Positions 8,239-15,904 of a stretch of 28,067 nt of DNA are shown piece by piece (position 1 is the first letter of the stretch; each line of letters begins with the position of its first letter). The stretch is from contig NYTT01000100.1 of NCBI GenBank assembly GCA_002683775.1, positions 1 to 28,067 on the forward strand, in the 5' to 3' direction. Source of the stretch: Flavobacteriales bacterium (GTDB lineage Bacteria > Bacteroidota > Bacteroidia > Flavobacteriales > BACL11). A model generated the notes under the pieces. The model saw only the letters and a program-made list of their open reading frames with translations. It ran no database searches and was not told the origin of the DNA. The position numbers and the translations under genes are program-made.

Positions 8239-9747
8239 TTAATCTATCTTATTCTTCATTTGTGGGAAAAATAAAACATCTTGTATAGAGTTTGAATTAG
8301 TCATGATCATACTTAGTCTATCAATGCCTATGCCTAGCCCAGCTGTTGGAGGCATTCCGTATTCAATTGCTTTTAAAAAATCTTCATCAATTAACATTGC
8401 TTCATCATCACCTCTTTTAGCCAACTCAAGTTGCTCTTCAAATCTTACCCTTTGATCTAGTGGGTCATTAAGTTCTGAATATGCATTGCATATCTCTTTA
8501 CTATTACAAAATCCCTCAAATCTTTCAGCTAAACCTTCCTTAGTTCTATGTTTCTTTGTTAATGGGGACATCTCTACTGGATAATCAGTAATGAAAGTAG
8601 GCTGAATTAATTGACTTTCACATTTTTCTCCAAAAATTTCATCAATCAACTTTCCTCGACCCATACTATTTTCCACTTTTACTCCAAGCTTTTGTGCTGT
8701 ATTAATAATTGCATTTTCATCCATATTTGAAATATCAAATCCTGTAAAGTGCTCAATAGCTTCGTACATAGTGTATCTCTTCCAAGGTCTTTTAAAATTA
8801 ATTATATTATCTCCAACTTTGACCTCAGTTTTACCATGTAAGTCAATAGCAATTTTTTCTACCATTTCTTCAACTAAATCCATCATCCACGAATAATCTT
8901 TATACGCAACATATAATTCCATTTGTGTAAACTCAGGATTATGAAATCTACTCATCCCCTCATTTCGAAAATCTTTAGAAAATTCGTAAACCCCATCAAA
9001 ACCACCAACAACTAATCTTTTTAAATATAACTCGTTTGCAATTCTTAAATATAAATCCATATCTAAAGTATTATGATGAGTTTTAAAAGGCCGAGCTGCT
9101 GCACCACCATATATGGGTTGTAATATTGGAGTTTCAACCTCTAAATATTCCTTATCATTCAAATAAGATCTCATAGAGTTGGTGATTTTAGTTCTTTGTA
9201 TAAAGGTTTCTTTGATATGTGGATTAACAACTAGATCTACATAGCGTTGTCTATATCTCTTCTCAGGATCAGTAAAAGCATCATGAACGGTTCCATCAGC
9301 ATCTGATTTTGGTAAAGGGAGAGGTCTTAAAGTTTTAGTTAATACAGTAAGCTCCTTTACATTTATTGAGATTTCACCAACTCTTGTAGTAAAGACACTT
9401 CCTTTAATACCTATAAAATCCCCTATGTCTAATAGTTTTTTAAATACTTTGTTGTATAATGTTTTATCTTCCTCCTCACAAATTTCGTCTCTGTTAACAT
9501 ATATCTGTATTCTACCGTAGCTATCTTGTAATTCAGCAAATGAAGCTTTACCCATTACTCTTCTACTCATCAGTCTACCTGCAATCACCACATTAAGCTC
9601 ATCTCCTTCATTATATGTTTCCTTGATTTTTGTTGATGTTGTATTAACATCAAACGTAGCTGCTGGATATGGGTCAATTCCTAATTCCTTAAGAGCAACT
9701 AAAGATTCTCTTCGTGCATTTTCTTGATCAGAATGTACTTTTTTCAT
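8239..9747 (-). CDS. lysS: Lysyl-tRNA synthetase (class II)
   Basis: Charges tRNA-Lys. An N-terminal OB-fold anticodon-binding domain (about residues 50-145; VVIAGRLMSRRVMGKASFAE) is followed by the class II catalytic core: motif 1 region (VETPILQPIYGGAAARPF), motif 2 (FRNEGMSRFHNPEFTQME) and motif 3 (GLGIGIDRLSMIM). I place the start at the ATG 9745-9747 (502 residues). The longer frame opening at TTG 9765 would begin inside an exact TAnnTTTG promoter box (9763-9770) and adds only six residues (MQKLIC) not expected in the family. The protein then starts MKKVHSDQENAR. 502 residues is the standard bacterial length. A rhodanese gene follows. Confidence 0.96.
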   Translation of the reverse strand: MKKVHSDQENARRESLVALKELGIDPYPAATFDVNTTSTKIKETYNEGDELNVVIAGRLMSRRVMGKASFAELQDSYGRIQIYVNRDEICEEEDKTLYNKVFKKLLDIGDFIGIKGSVFTTRVGEISINVKELTVLTKTLRPLPLPKSDADGTVHDAFTDPEKRYRQRYVDLVVNPHIKETFIQRTKITNSMRSYLNDKEYLEVETPILQPIYGGAAARPFKTHHNTLDMDLYLRIANELYLKRLVVGGFDGVYEFSKDFRNEGMSRFHNPEFTQMELYVAYKDYSWMMDLVEEMVEKIAIDLHGKTEVKVGDNIINFKRPWKRYTMYEAIEHFTGFDISNMDENAIINTAQKLGVKVENSMGRGKLIDEIFGEKCESQLIQPTFITDYPVEMSPLTKKHRTKEGLAERFEGFCNSKEICNAYSELNDPLDQRVRFEEQLELAKRGDDEAMLIDEDFLKAIEYGMPPTAGLGIGIDRLSMIMTNSNSIQDVLFFPQMKNKID

Positions 9748-9762
9748 GCAAATTAATTTTTG

Positions 9763-9770
9763 CAAAGATA
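9763..9770 (-). promoter_or_regulatory. lysS promoter, -7 box TATCTTTG
   Basis: Exact TAnnTTTG on the minus strand, ending 15 nt before the ATG at 9747. It predicts transcription starting near 9757 with a leader of about 10 nt, so it excludes the upstream TTG as a start. A TTG at 9785-9787 lies 14 nt further upstream, a short spacing for a -33 element. Confidence 0.55.
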
Positions 9771-9834
9771 GAAATTAATATATCCAATTATTTCGTATTT
9801 TCGACTTCTTTTTAAACACTAAAAACATACTCAT

Positions 9835-10824
9835 ATGCTAATGAAAGACTACATTGCCGATTTTACAAATCATCTAAAAGATGCTATAGAAATAGGTAGC
9901 AAAACTAATCTAAAAGCTAATAAAAAAGAATTTACAAATGTTCTAATCTGCGGGCTTGGAGGTTCTGGAATTGGTGGTTCAATAGTAAATGATATTATCT
10001 CTATAAAGTCTAATATTCCTATAATATCCAATAAAGATTACAGCATACCAAATTTTGTAAATGAATCAACACTTGTAATAGCTAATTCATACTCTGGTAA
10101 TACTGAAGAAACAATATCTGCTCTTGGAAAGTGTGAAGAAAGAGGAGCGGAAATTGCAATAATAACTTCTGGAGGGAAATTAAAAGAAATAGCATTGGCA
10201 AAAAATTATACGCATATTATTATTCCTGGAGGGCATCCTCCAAGAGCAATGTTTGGATATGCTTTTACTGAACTCTTTTTCATTCTTAATCATTATGCAA
10301 TTATTGATAATTCTTTTTTAAACGACTTCTCTAAATCAATAATTTTACTTGATCAAAATAAAGAAGAGATTAAAAAAGAAGCAGTACAAATTGCAAAAAA
10401 AATGTTTAAAAATACACCAGTTATATATGTTGCGGAAGGATTTGAAGGTGTTGCAGTCCGCTTTAAACAACAATTAAACGAAAACAGTAAAACACTTGCA
10501 TGGCATAATGTAATCCCCGAAATGAATCATAACGAATTATTAGGATGGAGAACAAATGTAAATAATCTGTCTGTTATATATTTTAGGAATAAATGTGATT
10601 ATTCAAGAAACAAAACACGAATTGACATTAATAAAAAAGTGATTTCAAAATATACAGATAATATTACCGAAGTTTGGAGCCAAGGGGATTCATTGATTGA
10701 AAAAACTCTTTATCACATTCATATAGGTGATTGGGCATCTTGGTACCTTTCAGATGCAAATAAAGTTGATGCTATTGAAATTGACGTCATAGATTTTTTA
10801 AAATCTGAACTTGCTAAAATATAA
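9835..10824 (+). CDS. SIS-domain phosphoglucose/phosphomannose isomerase
   Basis: 329 residues of the bifunctional PGI/PMI type with two SIS (sugar isomerase) domains, interconverting glucose-6-P or mannose-6-P with fructose-6-P. Motifs: CGLGGSGIGGS (about residues 38-48) and NSYSGNTEET (about 83-92), both phosphosugar-binding, and EMNHNELLGW (about 228-237), where the catalytic Glu and His of this family lie. This is not the long classical Pgi. The start may be the ATG at 9835 or the one two codons later (9841, MKDYIADF), which fits homologues slightly better. The lipB GTG directly follows its TAA, so the pair is translationally adjacent. Whether it is the cell's main glycolytic isomerase cannot be judged from this window. 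Confidence 0.88.
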   Translation: MLMKDYIADFTNHLKDAIEIGSKTNLKANKKEFTNVLICGLGGSGIGGSIVNDIISIKSNIPIISNKDYSIPNFVNESTLVIANSYSGNTEETISALGKCEERGAEIAIITSGGKLKEIALAKNYTHIIIPGGHPPRAMFGYAFTELFFILNHYAIIDNSFLNDFSKSIILLDQNKEEIKKEAVQIAKKMFKNTPVIYVAEGFEGVAVRFKQQLNENSKTLAWHNVIPEMNHNELLGWRTNVNNLSVIYFRNKCDYSRNKTRIDINKKVISKYTDNITEVWSQGDSLIEKTLYHIHIGDWASWYLSDANKVDAIEIDVIDFLKSELAKI

Positions 10825-11520
10825 GTGAATAAAAAAGTAAAAGTCGAGGAATTAGGTATAATTGATTTTCAAAAATGCTGGAAATATCAAGAGGTTTTTT
10901 TTGAAGAAATTCTGAAAATAAAATCTACTAATAGAAAGACTGAAAAAAAAATTGCAACAAAAAACTATTTGATTTTTTGTGAGCACCCACATGTTTATAC
11001 TTTAGGTAAAAGTGGGAATGAAAATAATCTATTAGTAAACAAAGATTATCTTAAGGCAAAAGGGGCAACTTTTTATAAGATTAATAGAGGAGGAGACATA
11101 ACATATCATGGGCCAGGTCAAATTGTTGGCTACCCAATTTTAGATTTAGATAATTTTTTTACAGATATTCATAAGTACCTAAGATTATTAGAAGAATCCG
11201 TAATCTTAACATTAAAAGATTATGGAATTGAAGCAGAGCGTTCAAAAGGAGAAACAGGAGTTTGGTTAGATGTAGGTTCTGAAAATGCTAGAAAAATATG
11301 TGCATTTGGAGTTAAAAGTAGTAGATGGGTTACTATGCATGGATTTGCATTTAATGTAAATACTAATCTGTCATATTTTGACAATATTATTCCGTGTGGA
11401 ATTGTTGATAAGCAAGTTACATCTATGCAAAAAGAGTTAGGGAAATCTTTAAATATTAAAGAAGTTCAGGAAAGATTAAAAGTACATTTAATCTCCTTAT
11501 TTAAAATGGAACTTTTTTAA
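10825..11520 (+). CDS. lipB: Octanoyl-ACP:protein N-octanoyltransferase
   Basis: Moves octanoate from acyl carrier protein to the lipoyl domains of pyruvate and 2-oxoglutarate dehydrogenases and the glycine cleavage H protein, the first step of de novo lipoylation. 231 residues. Motifs: EHPHVYTLGKSGNENNLL (residues 53-70), the signature INRGGDITYHGPGQIVGYP (86-104), the conserved lysine in RKICAFGVK (Lys157) and catalytic Cys191 in IIPCGI. All are intact. The start is GTG, placed directly after the stop of the isomerase gene. Its TAA overlaps the ATG of the following serine hydrolase by one base (TAATG), so all three are likely one transcript. The partner LipA is not in the window. Confidence 0.96.
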   Translation: MNKKVKVEELGIIDFQKCWKYQEVFFEEILKIKSTNRKTEKKIATKNYLIFCEHPHVYTLGKSGNENNLLVNKDYLKAKGATFYKINRGGDITYHGPGQIVGYPILDLDNFFTDIHKYLRLLEESVILTLKDYGIEAERSKGETGVWLDVGSENARKICAFGVKSSRWVTMHGFAFNVNTNLSYFDNIIPCGIVDKQVTSMQKELGKSLNIKEVQERLKVHLISLFKMELF

Positions 11521-12671
11521 TGAAAAAAATAATAATATTTCTTATTGTATTTATTGTTTTGATAACAAGTATAGTAATAAGCGGTAAATCATGGGTGTTT
11601 AAAGCTGTTTACACAACATATCTTCAAGGTTATACTTCAGCTTATATTGAAGATTTTAAATTTTTTCCAAAAAATATAATTGAAAATGATAAACATCAAA
11701 AGTGGCACACCTCAGCCAATTACAATATTGCAAAATCGCCTGAATATATTAACAAAGTCCATAATGATTTAGAAACAGTAGCATATTTAATTATAGTGAA
11801 TGATAGCATTATACATGAACAATATTGGGACGGATTTTCTGAAAATTCTCTTTCTAATTCATTTTCAATGTCTAAAAGCTGGATTTCAACTCTCATTGGA
11901 ATAGCTATCAAAGATGGACATATTAAAAGTACATCTCAGAAAGTATGTGATATTTTACCTCAATTTAACAAAGGAAATAATTGTCAAATAACAATACAAG
12001 ATTTATTAACTATGAGCTCTGGACTAGATTGGAATGAGAGCTATTATAACCCAATAGGACAAACTGCTGAATCATATTATGGAAATAATCTAAATGAGCT
12101 TGTATTTAGTCTAAAATCAGTCGAAGAGTCAGGAAAAATATTTAGGTATAATAGCGCATGCACACAATTACTAACTTATATAATAGAAGAAACAACAAAC
12201 AAAACAGTAAGTGAATATGCATCTGAAAAATTATGGAAACCAATGGGGGCAAAACATCCTGCATTATGGAATAAAGATAGAGAGGATGGTGATGAAAAAG
12301 GATTTTGCTGTATAAACTCCAACGCTAGAGATTTTGCAAGGCTAGGAAAATTGTATTTAAATTTTGGAAATTGGAATGGCTTACAAATTTTGGATAGTAT
12401 TTACATAAAAAAAGCTATTAAACCTGCAGATTTACAAAGTTTTAACGGCGGTCCAAATATGAACTATGGATATCAGTTTTGGTTAACTGAATATAGAAAT
12501 AATTCTATTTATTATGCTAGAGGATTATGGGGGCAATATACAATATGTATTCCAGAAAAAAATATGATAATTGTAAGGCTAGGCAGGAAAGATGGAAAAG
12601 AATTGGAAAATGGTCATTTTAATGATTTATTTCTTTACATAGATGCATCTATGGAAATAATATCATCATAA
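11520..12671 (+). CDS. Serine beta-lactamase-like hydrolase (class C / EstB / 6-aminohexanoate-dimer type)
   Basis: 383 residues of the beta-lactamase/transpeptidase-like fold. A hydrophobic N-terminal segment (residues about 3-21, IIIFLIVFIVLITSIVI) is an uncleaved anchor or signal, so the enzyme faces the periplasm. The nucleophile motif is SMSK (Ser116, Lys119). The second motif is YNSACTQLLTYI near residue 209, in the form seen in 6-aminohexanoate-dimer hydrolases and esterases. The third is GLWGQYTICIP near 335. The Gly-Gln in place of Lys/His-Thr-Gly points to an esterase, amidase or peptidase and away from antibiotic resistance. The substrate is unknown. The ATG overlaps the lipB stop by 1 nt, but no functional link to lipoylation is evident. 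Confidence 0.85.
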   Translation: MKKIIIFLIVFIVLITSIVISGKSWVFKAVYTTYLQGYTSAYIEDFKFFPKNIIENDKHQKWHTSANYNIAKSPEYINKVHNDLETVAYLIIVNDSIIHEQYWDGFSENSLSNSFSMSKSWISTLIGIAIKDGHIKSTSQKVCDILPQFNKGNNCQITIQDLLTMSSGLDWNESYYNPIGQTAESYYGNNLNELVFSLKSVEESGKIFRYNSACTQLLTYIIEETTNKTVSEYASEKLWKPMGAKHPALWNKDREDGDEKGFCCINSNARDFARLGKLYLNFGNWNGLQILDSIYIKKAIKPADLQSFNGGPNMNYGYQFWLTEYRNNSIYYARGLWGQYTICIPEKNMIIVRLGRKDGKELENGHFNDLFLYIDASMEIISS

Positions 12672-12742
12672 TATAATAAAAAACAATTGTGACATCTAAA
12701 TTAGTATAAAAAATCATATTTTTATAATTCTAAAAAAAGCAC

Positions 12743-14542
12743 ATGAAAGATAATAAACTACTAGAATTTAAAAATTTAGTTACTGAATTTCATACAGAAG
12801 GAAACACCGTAAAAGCTGTTAATGATATAAGCTTCTGTTTAAATAAAGGAGAAACAATTGGTGTAGTTGGAGAATCTGGGTCGGGGAAATCTGTTACCTC
12901 TCTTTCTGCCATGAGGCTGATCCCTAATCCACCAGGAATTATTAGCGGAGGTGAAATAATTTTTCATCAAAAAACTGGAAGAAGTATTGATTTACTTAAA
13001 ATATCTGAAGAAGAAATGAGAAAATTTAGGGGGAATGATATTGCTATGATATTTCAAGAGCCTATGACATCCTTAAACCCTGTCTTTACATGTGGGGATC
13101 AAGTTATGGAAGCAATTATACTTCATCAGAAATTAAATAAATCAGAGGCTAAAATACTAACTCTAGAACTATTTGAAAAAGTAAAACTTCCTGACCCTAA
13201 ACGAATTTTTAGTACATATCCACATCAGATTTCGGGAGGGCAGAAACAGCGAGTCATGATTGCTATGGCCATGAGTTGTCAGCCATCAGTTTTAATTGCA
13301 GATGAACCAACGACTGCTTTAGATGTAACAGTTCAAAAAACTATTCTTGAACTCATGAAACAATTACAAGCTCAAAATGACATGGGCATTATGTTTATTA
13401 CTCATGACTTAGGTGTAATTGCTGAACTTGCTGACAAAGTAGTAGTAATGTATAAAGGAAAAATAGTGGAGCAAGGTAGTGTTTTGGAAATCTTTAAAAA
13501 TCCAAAACATCCATACACTAAAGGTTTATTAGCATGTCGACCTCCTTTAGATAAACGTTATAAGTTTCTGCCTACAGTATCTGATTTTATGAATATTGAT
13601 AAAGATGGTGTGATTTTAGATAATGGTATATCAGTTGAAGACTTTACAAAAGATTTAGCTATTTCTGAAAAAGAAAGAACTGAAAGTCAGGAAATATTAT
13701 TTTCTAGAAAACCTGTTCTAGAAATTAAAAATCTGAAAACCTGGTTTCCTATTAAAGGTGGGTTTTTTGGGAAAGTTACTAGTCATGTGAAAGCTGTTAA
13801 TGATGTAAGTTTTGATGTTTATCCCGGAGAAACTTTAGGCCTAGTAGGTGAAAGTGGATGTGGAAAAACTACAATAGGTCGTTCAGTCATTAGATTAGAA
13901 GAAGCAACTTCCGGAAATATTATTTATCGAGGAAAGGATGTTTGTAGTATGAATGCGGATGAACTTAGCGAGTTTAGAAAAGAAGTTCAAATTATTTTCC
14001 AAGACCCATATTCTTCACTAAACCCTAGAATGACTATTGGAAATGCAATAATGGAACCTATGCAAGTTCATGGGATTTTAGAAGATGATATAAAGAGAAA
14101 ATTAAAAGTAGAAGAATTATTATTAAAAGTTAATCTAGACCCTTTACATTTTAATAGATATCCACATGAATTTTCTGGTGGCCAAAGACAAAGAATTGGA
14201 ATTGCACGTGCTCTTGCAGTTAACCCTAAATTTATTATTTGTGATGAATCAGTATCTGCTCTTGATGTATCTGTTCAAGCACAAGTTCTAAATCTACTTA
14301 ATGAGCTTAAACAAGAATTTGAACTAACTTATATTTTTATTTCACATGATCTTTCAGTAGTAAAATATATGAGTGACAGAATGGTCGTAATGCAACAGGG
14401 TAAAATTGAAGAGATGGGTGATGCTGATCAAATTTATAACAATCCAAAAACTGAATATACACGAAAGTTAATTGAAGCTATTCCTGAGGGTAAGATAGAG
14501 GATATTGAAAAACACCATAAAAAAAAATTAAGCATTAAATAA
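12743..14542 (+). CDS. Fused double ATPase of a peptide/nickel-type ABC importer (DppD-DppF / YejF-like)
   Basis: 599 residues holding two complete ABC ATPase domains of the oligopeptide importer class. Domain 1: Walker A GESGSGKS (43-50), Q-loop FQEPMTSLNPV, signature SGGQKQR (about 162), Walker B LIADEPTTALD (about 185), followed by the C-terminal zinc/peptide-transporter extension (HPYTKGLLACRPPL). Domain 2: Walker A GESGCGKTT (about 368), QDPYSSLNPR, signature SGGQRQR (about 478), Walker B ICDESVSALD (about 499), where Ser replaces the Pro after Glu, as is common in the family. The two halves correspond to DppD/OppD and DppF/OppF. No permease or binding protein lies beside it. It would power uptake of peptides or similar small solutes. 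The 3' end overlaps scoB by 8 bp. Confidence 0.93.
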   Translation: MKDNKLLEFKNLVTEFHTEGNTVKAVNDISFCLNKGETIGVVGESGSGKSVTSLSAMRLIPNPPGIISGGEIIFHQKTGRSIDLLKISEEEMRKFRGNDIAMIFQEPMTSLNPVFTCGDQVMEAIILHQKLNKSEAKILTLELFEKVKLPDPKRIFSTYPHQISGGQKQRVMIAMAMSCQPSVLIADEPTTALDVTVQKTILELMKQLQAQNDMGIMFITHDLGVIAELADKVVVMYKGKIVEQGSVLEIFKNPKHPYTKGLLACRPPLDKRYKFLPTVSDFMNIDKDGVILDNGISVEDFTKDLAISEKERTESQEILFSRKPVLEIKNLKTWFPIKGGFFGKVTSHVKAVNDVSFDVYPGETLGLVGESGCGKTTIGRSVIRLEEATSGNIIYRGKDVCSMNADELSEFRKEVQIIFQDPYSSLNPRMTIGNAIMEPMQVHGILEDDIKRKLKVEELLLKVNLDPLHFNRYPHEFSGGQRQRIGIARALAVNPKFIICDESVSALDVSVQAQVLNLLNELKQEFELTYIFISHDLSVVKYMSDRMVVMQQGKIEEMGDADQIYNNPKTEYTRKLIEAIPEGKIEDIEKHHKKKLSIK

Positions 14543-15191
14543 TCATTTCAGGTACTTCTCCTGTGATAATTAGATTTGCTGCAGTTGCAGCAATAATTTC
14601 GCTTACACTTACTCCTGGAGCTCTTTCACTCAGTTTAAATCCGTCTTCTGTTATTTCTAAAACAGCTAAATTAGTTACAACTTTTTTTACACAATTTTTT
14701 CCTGTAATTGGCAAATTACATTTTTTTAAGATCTTACTATCTCCTAGACGATTAGTATGCATCATAGCTACAATAATGTTCTGAGCAGAAGCTACTAAAT
14801 CCATTGCTCCCCCCATCCCTTTTACCATTTTACCAGGAATTTTCCAGTTAGCAATATCTCCTTTTTCGGATACTTCCATTGCTCCAAGGACAGTTAGTTG
14901 AACATGTTGTCCTCTTATCATAGCGAATGAGATCGCTGAATCAAATAAAACTGCCCCATCTAAAGTTGTTATAGTTTGTTTACCTGCATTTATCAGGTCA
15001 GGATCTTCTTCTCCCTCAAAAGGGAAGGGCCCCATACCAAGTACTCCATTTTCAGATTGAAACTCAATATCAATGCCTTCAGGTATATAATTAGCAACTA
15101 ATGTTGGAATCCCAATTCCCAAATTCACATATGTATTATGCTCTAATTCTTGAGCAATTCTTTTTGCAATTTGATTTTTATCTAAAGCCAT
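14535..15191 (-). CDS. scoB: 3-oxoacid CoA-transferase subunit B
   Basis: The beta subunit of succinyl-CoA:3-ketoacid (or acetyl-CoA:acetoacetate-type) CoA-transferase, which moves CoA between acyl groups, for example activating acetoacetate. 218 residues, the usual length. LGIGIPTLVANYI is at 24-36, and QSENGVLGMGP contains the catalytic Glu47 that forms the glutamyl-CoA thioester. GAMDLVASAQNIIVAMMHT follows, as in the family. It starts 2 nt after scoA, forming a matched subunit pair. It is the last gene of a six-gene minus-strand run. Its stop shares the motif TTAAATAA with the stop of the converging ABC gene. Whether succinyl-CoA or acetyl-CoA is the donor cannot be read off the sequence. 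Confidence 0.95.
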   Translation of the reverse strand: MALDKNQIAKRIAQELEHNTYVNLGIGIPTLVANYIPEGIDIEFQSENGVLGMGPFPFEGEEDPDLINAGKQTITTLDGAVLFDSAISFAMIRGQHVQLTVLGAMEVSEKGDIANWKIPGKMVKGMGGAMDLVASAQNIIVAMMHTNRLGDSKILKKCNLPITGKNCVKKVVTNLAVLEITEDGFKLSERAPGVSVSEIIAATAANLIITGEVPEMII

Positions 15192-15193
15192 AA

Positions 15194-15892
15194 CTATCTC
15201 TTTCTTGTTGTTCTTTGCTCTATTCTTTTTTCATAATTTTCTCCTTGCATAATTCGTTGAACGAATATGCCTGGAGTGTGAATATGATTAGGATCCAATT
15301 CTCCAGCTGGATATAACTCTTCAACTTCTGCTACAGTAATTTTACCCGCCATTGCCATAAGAGGATTAAAATTTCTTGCCGTACCTTTATAAATTAGATT
15401 GCCAGCAGTATCACCCTTCCATGCTTTTACAAATGCAAAATCAGCAACTAGTGAATTCTCCAAGATATGGGGTTTCCCATTAAAAATTCTAACTTCTTTA
15501 TCCTTTGCAACCTCAGTACCATAACCTGCTGGAGTATAAAATGCTGGTATTCCTGCACCACCCGCTCTACATCTTTCAGCTAGTGTACCTTGTGGAATTA
15601 AATCAACCTCTAATTCTCCAGATAGCATCTGTCTTTCAAATTCTGCATTCTCCCCAACATATGAAGATATCATTTTTTTTATTTGCTTTCTTTTAAGTAG
15701 CAAGCCTAGTCCAAACTCATCTACACCAGCATTATTTGATATGCACGTCAAACCATCTACTTCTCTATTTGAAAGTTCTTTAATTATATTCTCGGGAATA
15801 CCTGAAAGGCCAAATCCACCAAACATAAATGTCATATTACTTTTCACTCCATCTAAAGCTAACTCGATATTTTCTACAAATTTATTTATCAT
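15194..15892 (-). CDS. scoA: 3-oxoacid CoA-transferase subunit A
   Basis: The alpha subunit of the same CoA-transferase. 232 residues. The glycine-rich CoA-binding signature GGFGLSGIP is at 25-33, followed by TCISNNAGVDEFGLGLLL and GTLAERCRAGGAGIPAFYTP, all typical. It starts 12 nt after the stop of the PBP1A gene and is followed 2 nt later by scoB. The spacing suggests expression from the upstream holB-to-PBP1A transcript, though no promoter is visible in the 12-nt gap and an internal one inside the PBP gene is possible. In Bacteroidota this enzyme usually serves ketone-body, branched-chain or aromatic amino-acid breakdown. Confidence 0.95.
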   Translation of the reverse strand: MINKFVENIELALDGVKSNMTFMFGGFGLSGIPENIIKELSNREVDGLTCISNNAGVDEFGLGLLLKRKQIKKMISSYVGENAEFERQMLSGELEVDLIPQGTLAERCRAGGAGIPAFYTPAGYGTEVAKDKEVRIFNGKPHILENSLVADFAFVKAWKGDTAGNLIYKGTARNFNPLMAMAGKITVAEVEELYPAGELDPNHIHTPGIFVQRIMQGENYEKRIEQRTTRKR

Positions 15893-15904
15893 TTTAAAAA
15901 AATA

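Noticed and set aside
11520..12671. Calling the serine hydrolase an antibiotic-resistance beta-lactamase
   Set aside because: SxxK is present, but the later motifs resemble esterase or 6-aminohexanoate-dimer hydrolases, and the context is lipB.
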